Assembly: GCF_022201045.2 (NCBI RefSeq)
Contig: NC_068562.1
Location: 13,391,001-13,455,000, forward strand
DNA: 64,000 nucleotides
Reading direction: 5' to 3'
Source of the DNA: Citrus sinensis
Lineage: Eukaryota; Streptophyta; Magnoliopsida; Sapindales; Rutaceae
In this document: in pieces, positions 56,602 through 64,000 of the stretch
How positions within the stretch are numbered: the stretch's first letter is position 1
Layout: every line of letters starts with the position of its first letter
The notes under the pieces: generated by a model
What the model was told of the DNA's origin: nothing
Database searches by the model: none
Seen by the model: only the letters and a program-made list of their open reading frames with translations
Program-made: the position numbers and the translations under genes

Positions 56602-59011
56602 ACATTAATGATATAATAAATAAGTTTTTTTAAGTTGTAAAAGTGAGAAATACTAAAGAGATCTTTATTACATCATTAATGTTCGATCAAAAATTTCCTC
56701 CTCCGAGCTCGTAGTCTATGGAGGAGACTGTGTCAATGTCGGAATTCTCCGGACCAGCTCCATTTTGTTGCTTCTCCATTGAATAGTGCATTTTACACAG
56801 CCCAGTGTTCTGATAGGGCCCAATGCGAAAAAGATAAAACTCAAGTTTTTTTTGTTAACTTTGGGCCTGCCTAGATACCATGCCCAATTGTGTCTGGTAG
56901 TAACAAAAGCGGCAAGACATTCATGCCCAAAACCCCAAGAATGTTTTAATATTTAAAATTTAACATGATTCTAGATTTTTTTTTTAATAAAAAATAAACC
57001 ACCATGAATCTAGTTAATAAAAAATATATAGATATACATGTGTTGTGTAGACCAGGCCAATTCTCGTGGAATTCTACAACAACCATCCTAATTCTTGAAT
57101 GGCCACGAAAATTCCGCAAGCGATGAACCCCCTCTATCACAAGGAACAAAACAAAGACGAGGACGAAGACTATTAATTACCGAGAGTGATTTTCTCAATC
57201 TTTGTCAATCACTACTAAGATTCATTGCCAATCAATAATATCAATTGACACAAAGATTGATTGTCTTTTTTTTTTTTTTTTTTAGAATATCAGTGCTTGA
57301 ATATATTATTTGATATATATAATTCAATGTAAACCCAATCATACTCTTAAGTTATTTATATAAATTTTCAATATTGGTATTTGATTTTAATTCGAGCTTT
57401 GATTCAAATTAATGCAAGGATACAAAGGGAGTCAAGAACTTCAGATATCCTTTCTATGTTATTAACGTATTATTTTGGTGTACGCCACAAATTTATGAGT
57501 AATTTATTAAAATGTCTAAACATGTATGAAAAATAGTTGATTATTGATTTTCACAAATTTCAATATATCAAACATCCTATCGAGTTATTAATTCCAAAGC
57601 GCATTATTTAAGAATCAATACTAGAATAAATTATTTGATAATTTCAAACCCAAACTTACGCTTAAATTCTTTAAATTATCTCAATCAACTTTTTTTTTTC
57701 TTAGTTGACCATCTTTATCAATTGTTGGAAAAAATAGAATTGAGGACTACTTGGCCTAATTTGAAAGTCAGTCAACATTTATTTTCCATGTAATGTTAAT
57801 GAAGCATTTCCCTCATTGGTCCAACATTGCAACATGTGGAATTTCAGGCTTACAATTCTTCATTAGTCATTACAGAGACGAAAACTGATTGTCTTAAGTG
57901 CCAGTCACTATAAAATTTGGTTGACAGACAATATCAAGATTGACTGGCATTTCAATATATGCCACAATTTTATGAGTAATTTACTAAAATCTTTAAACAT
58001 GTATGAAAATTATTTGATTACTGATTATCACAAATTTCAATATATCAAACATCCTATCAAACTACTAATTCCAAAGCATGTTATTTAAGAATCGATAATG
58101 AAATAAATTATTTGAATAAATTAATTATTGATTATCTAATAATAAAAACCAATTTATCAAAAATCTAATAAATAATTTTCAAAACCCATTAAATATTTGA
58201 GAATATCAAATATCAATGCTTGAATAGATTGTTTGATAATTCAATCCAAAACCCAATCATATAATTCAATAAATAAATAAAAAAACCAATCATAGAGGAA
58301 AAAGAGTTGATGGCCACTTGTTTGTTGGCTTAATTTGAAAGTCAGTCAACTTTAATTTTCCACGTAGTTGTAATAATATATGGAAAATTAGTTAGGGTCA
58401 TTTAAATTGGACCCGTACATCTGTCCCAAGTCCATACGAAATTTCTGTTTTTGTCATTTCAAGTGATTGTAATAGTAGTGAAAAGTGTAGACTGAGAGCA
58501 ATGGAAACATTTATGTGTTTTGTCATTTCGGATTAGGCCCCAATTTTATGAGTAATTAAACTAAACATGTATGAAAATTTACGTTGATTAATTATTGATT
58601 TTCTAATAAATTAATTTAAACTTATCAAACATCCAATCAAATTTTTCTCAAAACACATTATTTAATAGATTGACTGATAATGCAATGGAAATCCAAGCAT
58701 ACGGTTAAATTATTTAAATTCTCTCAGTCAACTTTTATTTTATTAGTTATGATTATCTCCATCAAACTATTGAAAAAATTTATAGTTTACAATCACTTTA
58801 TCTATATTTTCCACGGGGTATTAATGAAGTGCTTTTCCCCGTTGGTCGAATGTTGCAAAACATGAAGTGCTTACGAGTCTTCAAAGATGGCGATGTATTG
58901 GAAAGTCTTAAAAAAGTCTTCAGCCAATCAAATTGCAAGACCTGCGATAAACTTTTAGCATAAATTGCTCTGCAATGGAAAGTTGCTCATTGCACATTTA
59001 ATTTTAACCAA
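56601..59011. other. Duplicated RLP upstream module, copy B, leading into RLP3
   Basis: 57150-57780 matches 53920-54550. 57960-58200 and 58545-58700 are further diverged repeats of the same block (ATGTATGAAAAT...TCAAACATCC). No gene. The last 200 bp precede the RLP3 start and parallel 31560-31858. Confidence 0.65.
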
Positions 59012-60826
59012 ATGAAAAGTTGCTCTGCAATGGAAACTACTTCCTTCATTAAGTTCTCATTAATGTCACTAATTTGGATTATTGTATTGATGAATGAAAT
59101 TCATGGATACAAAGCATGCTTGGAAACAGAGAGGACTGCTCTATTGGAAATCAAGAGCTTCTTCATATCAGTCAGTGATATTGGATATGATGACAAAATT
59201 CTTCCTTCATGGGTTGGTGAGGATGATGGAATGTCGTCTGATTGTTGTGATGATTGGGAGGGAGTTAAGTGCAACGCCACCACACGACGCGTGATGCAAC
59301 TCTCACTCAATGAGACAATAAAATTCAACTACTCTTCGGGTTCGGGTTCTGCTTTGCTTCTGAATATGTCATTGTTTCATCCTTTTGAAGAATTGCAAAG
59401 GCTCGACTTACCTGGGAATTGGTTTACAGGCATCTATGAGAATAGAGGTCCGTATATATGTATACATTTATTTCTGGTCCATAAATATTTTGTCAGTGAC
59501 TAATTAATAATAACACTTCATATGCATTTGCAGCTTACGATAGCTTTGGGAGTTTGAAGCAGCTGAAGATGTTAAATCTTGGTGATAATTTCTTCAACGA
59601 CAGCATATTACCATATTTGAATACACTAACTTCACTTACCACTTTGATTCTTAGTGACAATTCCATTGAAGGTTCCAGAACCAAGCAAGGTATATACATA
59701 TACGTTTCAGGCCAGCAGATATACATGTCAGGCAACTTAATTAATTTCTTAATTAAAATATATATTTATATTGTCTTGATCAAAATTAATGTTTTTTGAG
59801 CAGGATTAGCAAATTTGAGATACTTGCAAGTGTTGGATCTAAGCGGGAACTTCAATATAACTAGTGGCTCTTTAACAAGGCTAGGTAGGCTACTGAGATA
59901 ATTACCAAGTTAGCACACTAATCACAACCTTCTACAATAATTTTAAAAGTAATATTTTGCTTTTCATTGGTGTAGGATTGGCAAATTTGACAAACCTGAA
60001 AAAATTGGATCTTGGTAGTTGTGGAATAACTACAATTCAAGGTACACGGCAACAAGTCACTACCCAAATTCCTTGTGATATTATTATGCTCTTAATTTTT
60101 ACATATGTATAATGTCAAATTAAAACCAATTTTTGACTGGAAAACTTGATAAACTTGACTACAATATGTACACGGCAAAATTTACTTTCTAATGTCTTAG
60201 TAAAATTTAAAAAAAAAAAAGAAAAAATAAAATCATTTTTGAGTATATGATCAATTTAATTAGATCTTAATCATAAGCTTTATTACTACAATTATTTAAT
60301 CTAACTTTGAAATTTGTTTCTTAATTAGATCTTAATCTTAATTTTTTTTTTCAAAGATGATTAATAAAAGTTTTCTTCTTTCTTGGTGCAGGATTAGCTA
60401 AATTAAAAAACTTGGAAGCGTTGGATTTGAGTTATAATTATTATATACACAGTTCTTTAGAAGGTAATTTTTTTAATTAAACAATTTGCTCAGTTAATTT
60501 TCATTCAATATTTATCATATTATTTTAATTAAACAATTTAGACAAGAGTGACATAACTATTATTGACAAAATTTATGTTTAACAGGATTAGCAAATTTGA
60601 CAAACCTGCAAGTGTTGGATTTAAGCGATAACCAAAATTTGACAACGTTAGGTAAGCCACTGAATCTGAGATAAGAAGCAAATTAAGAATTAATATTCAT
60701 CAAATGTGCAGATCACATACAATGTCTTTAAATGTAATATTTTCATTTTTTATCAGCTAGAATTCGCAGATTTGCCAAACTTGAAAATATTGAATCTTCG
60801 TGATTGTGGGATAACCACAACTCAAT
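59012..60826 (+). CDS. RLP3: 5' half of an LRR receptor-like protein gene, cut by an LTR element
   Basis: Exons: 59012-59447, 59534-59689 (156 nt), 59804-59884 (81), 59976-60041 (66), 60392-60463 (72), 60586-60651 (66), 60761-60826 (66). Every mini-exon is a multiple of three and phase 1. The last two sites are less standard: exon 7 follows CTAG and its donor is T|GTAAAA. The start could be ATG 59012 or 59030; the second aligns with RLP2. It encodes a signal peptide, LRRNT cap (CLETERTALLEIK; SDCCDDWEGVKCN) and LRRs. The next intron is entered by a Tat-type LTR at 60923, so the large final exon is beyond the window or lost. No stop is seen in the exons present. Confidence 0.8.
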
Positions 60827-60922
60827 GTAAAATTTTTAAATAAATGTAGGCAGTTATTTTTCGTTGAAACGTGACAATTTTTTATACTTACATTAATGAT
60901 TTATACCCTCAATTTCTAGCAA

Positions 60923-61691
60923 TGTTGATGCGGGATTCTGGTTCTCCTCGTTATACGACCAGGATCTCTGCTCGATCAACTTTTTCACGACCAGGAGGTC
61001 TCCTCATAAGGCTTTTTCTCCAGATGTCCCTGCACACACAGACAAGTCAGAGTACGCCGGTTGTTTTCCCGGCGCAAACCCTCCGACGCTCAAGTCAGAT
61101 ATGAAGGTTCGGGGAACGCTTGCCACAGATCTTATGGCTCTTTAGTGGTTTTCTCTTCCTTTCAATTTTCTCTCTAATCTCAAAAATGCTAACCCTTTTA
61201 CCTTCGTTGGCTACCTTTTTATAGGCTTCCTCTGAATCCCAGTTTTCCGCTCCTTTCGAGACAGCATGGGACTCTGACTGCTGCGTTATGGGCAAACGTG
61301 GGATCTTGCGTGTTACGCCACGGTTCTGTGAGATCTTGCGTGTTACGCCACGGTGCAGAGGAAAGCGTGGCTGTCGTGGTTCTGTGAGATCTTGCGTGTT
61401 ACGCCACGGCGCAGAGGAAAGCGTGGCTGCGGTGCCTAGATTCTCGGGCTGGAGAGCATGTCTTGCCAACTGCCGTCGACTGGGTCTCCTCTCCTCTCGA
61501 CCTCTAGCCGGAATGGCCTTATGCCACTTACAGGAAATTGGCTTCGCGGATGGGTGCTCGTGTGCGAGCAGGATACTCCTGCTCCTGTTTTCCCGCGCAC
61601 CAGGCTTTTATGGAGCACATCGGCTCGCAGAACTTTGCCACCAGATATCTGCTCACCACGCCTGGTCTCGTCGACGTATTTCTCCCAAACA
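60923..61691 (-). repeat. 3' LTR of a second Tat-type element
   Basis: 769 bp, TGTTGATGCGG...TCTCCCAAACA, colinear with the LTR at 3194-3810 in its left half and its right end. Minus TATA at 61214-61226, hairpin at 61055-61074. Short open frames inside it are not genes. Between 61290 and 61435 the block TCTGTGAGATCTTGCGTGTT repeats three times. Confidence 0.82.
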
Positions 61692-61712
61692 CCGGTCCCC
61701 CAGTTTCTGGTG
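61692..61712 (-). other. Polypurine tract of the second Tat-type element
   Basis: Minus strand CAGAAACTGGGGGACCGG abuts the LTR start TGTTTGGG. The tract at 8044-8060 of the non-autonomous element is nearly identical. It marks this LTR as the 3' one, with the element body extending to the right. Confidence 0.72.
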
Positions 61713-62174
61713 TTGGGCAATGTAGTGGACCAGCAGTAGAAACTTTGACAGTAACCGCTCGCGTGGGATTGGAAGAGGCTGCCAAGAGTCATGTCGCATT
61801 TAATTGCGGACGAGGTGACGTGGCAGAAATCCCCCCCTCCATTTGAATTTCAAACTGACGGTTATGAGATCCTCGGGATTCGGCGCTGTTAAATGCTGGC
61901 AACCCAAGAGTCCGTCCTCTTTAGGAAAGCCGAACCCTCTCGAACGGCATATTCATCGTTCACACCCTTCACTCCGTCTCCGTCTCTGTCTCTCCGGCAA
62001 AGAAGTTCCGGCGTAAAAGCCCCCATCCTTGCTTTTCTCCGATTGAAGCAGTACTTCAGGTATTACTTCTCTTTCCTCGGTCTCGGATAGTTAGTAGATA
62101 ACTTCCCCTTTTCCTCTCTTTTTTTTTTTTTGTTTGGGTAGCGGTTATTTGGTGTTGTGGTTAGAGCTTAGGGA

Positions 62175-64000
62175 ATGTCGAAAGGCAAAGAGAAAGTCAT
62201 TGAGGTCGGTGACGACGAGTTGGACTTCCTGCCTAGTCTGCTCACCGATCCTGCTTTTGACCCCGGGATTCCCTTAGAGCCCACTAGGTCTAGTGTCGGG
62301 ACTAGTGCTAGGAGGATGTCTCCCCAAACAACCTCCACGAGCGGAAGTGATGGTGAGGAGAGATCTTCTGGCTCTGAGGATACTTCGAGTGAGAGTGGCG
62401 AGGGTGACTCTGGTGAGGTGTCTCCATCCGGAGCGTCACGACCAGAGGGACGGGGTACAGTAGGGGGTAGAGTCTTGTCGCGTGATTATGCCATCGACTA
62501 TATGGCGTGCACGACCACGTTTGACGAACTCGCTGACCTGCGTCTTAGGTATAGCATTCCTGGTCAAATACTTCTCAAGGTCCCGGGCAAGAAGGATAGC
62601 CCTAGCCGGCCTCCTAGGGGATATGTTACCCTGTATCTGGATAGCTTTAAGTATGGGCTGAGGTGTCCCTTGCAACCCTATTTCGCCCGGATACTTAGCG
62701 GGTTGAATCTATCCCCTGGTCAGTTGAACCCAAACGGTTGGAGAGTGCTCTCTGGTCTGTTCATACTGTGGGACAGATGTTTCCAAAGCGAGCCCACGGT
62801 CGACGAGGTGATGCACCTGTACCAGCTGAAAAGCAGCCCAAAAGATGCCGGCTGGTATTACTTCCAATCAAGTACCAAGACCAGGAAACCCATAACCGAT
62901 CTCCCTACCGGTGGTGGTGGGAATTAGAAGAGAAAGTTCTTCTTTGCTGGGGGTCCTTGGGGTCAGGTCGCACAAATGGATGGGAAGGATTATCGGGTCC
63001 CACCCCGTTTCACGGTCCCAGGTTGCCTGCTCGCTTCAGATGTCTTGTATCCATAATTGTTCTTGTTTTATTGGCCTGTCTCTAACCAAGTGTCTGTTTG
63101 TGTTGCAGTTTCTTGGGGTGTCCACTTCTCGCTCAAACCTGACCAGCTCAAACGGGTCGAGGCGGTACTGGCCAATTCCTGCTCGAGCCGAGAATTGTTA
63201 AGTACATACAACCTGCTCGAGTCTCGCTTGATACTTCCTGGCCATAGGATGGAGGACGCTGTGATTGGGGCTCTGACCCGAAAACGTTCTCGACCTCCAA
63301 CCACGAAGGGGGGCCAGGGTAAGGATGCCCCTACTGCGAAGCGGGCCAACATCGTGCAGCAGGCCCCACCCTTGAAGATTTTACCTCCTGCTCCTGAAAA
63401 AGTTGGGGAAGCTAGCGGAGCAGCCACAGATCCTGCTACCTCCTCTTCTCCTCCTGTCGGGCCTCGACCTCGCTTACCTGACAGCCGAGCTGAACACCTG
63501 GTCCCTTACCTCAATGAGTTAACTAAATTCGTGAGCAAGAAGGACCTGGAGGACTTTGACGGCCGCACCTTGGGTGAGCTGGTGGGGGCCATGCAGCATA
63601 GCGCTTTCCACCTCAGCTGCATGACTACCTATTACAAGGCCAAGGTCGGGCGCTACGACCGGAAGATGAAAGAGGACATTCAATCGGCGACGACCAGAGC
63701 TGACGTTGCCGAGAAGAAGGCAGGGGAGCTGAACCTCGAGAACCTGAACCTGATAGAGCAAGAATCACTTGCTCAAGCCAAAGCCGTTACCCTCGAGGAA
63801 GAGCTCGCCAAAGTCAAGGAGGATCTGCAAAGGCAGAAGGCTATGTACGAGGCCCAGCTCGAATCTCTCCGCGACTCCCACCGAGCTCAGGTCGAGAACA
63901 TGGAGAGGGAGGCCGAGAACCAGTATGACCAGGGACTTCGGCATTCCTATCGTTGCATCATGGCCGTTCTCGGGAAGCAACACCCTGATCTGAAGATGGA
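62175..64000 (+). CDS. Antisense extra ORF of the Tat-type element (putative plant transposon/gag-like domain plus coiled coil), partial
   Basis: It opens with MSKGKEKVIEVGDDE at 62175 and an acidic, Ser-rich N-terminus. A globular part (FDELADLRLRYSIPG, PRGYVTLYLDSFKYGLRCPL, NPNGWRVLSGLFILW) matches the putative gypsy-type transposon domain (Pfam Transposase_28, from memory). An in-frame TAG at 62925 precedes clear continuation (KFFFAGGPWGQV) to a stop near 63051. A splice acceptor (TGTTGCAG, 63108) then leads into a frame open from 63111 to the window end: SWGVHFSLKPDQLKRV, a Pro/Ser-rich linker and a long coiled coil (about 63650-63930, KAGELNLENLNLIEQESLAQ). The donor could not be matched in frame. 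The role of such proteins is unknown. GC content is higher than nearby. Confidence 0.72.

Larger units (their letters stand above)
60923..64000 (-). mobile_element. Second Tat-type Ty3/gypsy element, 3' part, truncated by window edge
   Basis: LTR, polypurine tract and an antisense extra ORF are visible. Pol would lie to the right, outside. The insertion is in an intron of RLP3. Extra ORFs read opposite to gag-pol between pol and the 3' LTR are known in Tat-lineage elements, and this arrangement fits. Confidence 0.78.

Noticed and set aside
61436..61846. Several overlapping open frames of 80-145 aa
   Set aside because: They fall within the LTR and polypurine tract of the Tat-type element and overlap on both strands. 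GC-rich sequence gives long random frames.

Overview
This window is nuclear DNA from a flowering plant, most likely a woody eudicot. The signs are spliced genes with GT-AG introns, leucine-rich-repeat receptor-like proteins (RLPs), a Kunitz/miraculin-type inhibitor, an F-box gene, and dense retrotransposons of plant-only lineages (Tat-type Ty3/gypsy, Ty1/copia, plant LINE, CACTA, Helitron, MITEs). My guess from the gene style is Citrus or a relative. That is recall and cannot be proved from the sequence.

Layout: 1-3810 is the 5' part of a decayed, minus-strand Tat-type Ty3/gypsy element (RT, protease, gag, PBS, 5' LTR). 3811-6450 holds the only intact simple gene, a Kunitz inhibitor with a TATA box, RY (CATGCA) motifs and a duplicated promoter module. 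6912-13730 is an RLP fragment split by a 5.48-kb non-autonomous LTR element (7137-12616, TSD GGTAA) that carries sixteen 121-bp tandem repeats next to its 3' LTR. 14702-20150 holds two F-box pseudogene copies, one split by a 1.6-kb solo LTR (TSD CTTGA) and one by three head-to-tail Helitrons. 21788-25704 is RLP1, an apparently intact six-exon gene (991 aa). 26781-31187 holds a solo LTR, RLP debris, a dead LINE and a Mutator-like MITE with a 10-bp TSD.

31859-45453 is RLP2. It is split by a copia element (32080-37319) in exon 1 and two solo LTRs in the last exon, each with an exact 5-bp TSD. The copia element has LTRs of only about 90 bp and carries a 367-bp plastid rrn4.5-rrn5 segment between its PBS and gag. 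A SINE nested in a copia fragment lies in RLP2 intron 1. 46184-53284 is transposon debris (solo LTR, CACTA transposase, LINE 3' end). 53285-60922 holds duplicated RLP upstream modules, a TTA-flanked MITE, another RLP 3' fragment and the 5' half of RLP3. RLP3 is cut in an intron by a second Tat-family element (LTR 60923-61691), which runs off the right edge and carries an antisense extra ORF (62175-64000).

How it fits together: this is an RLP cluster that grew by duplicating [upstream module + RLP] units, with an F-box copy beside some RLP tails. In the three 5' halves seen, exon 1 is followed by mini-exons that mostly encode one LRR each. Their lengths are multiples of three and the introns are phase 1, so repeats can be gained or lost without changing frame. 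RLPs are cell-surface receptors that lack a kinase and usually signal through partner kinases. Only RLP1 looks functional. Transposon insertions explain almost all the damage elsewhere, and their target-site duplications let the order of events be partly read.
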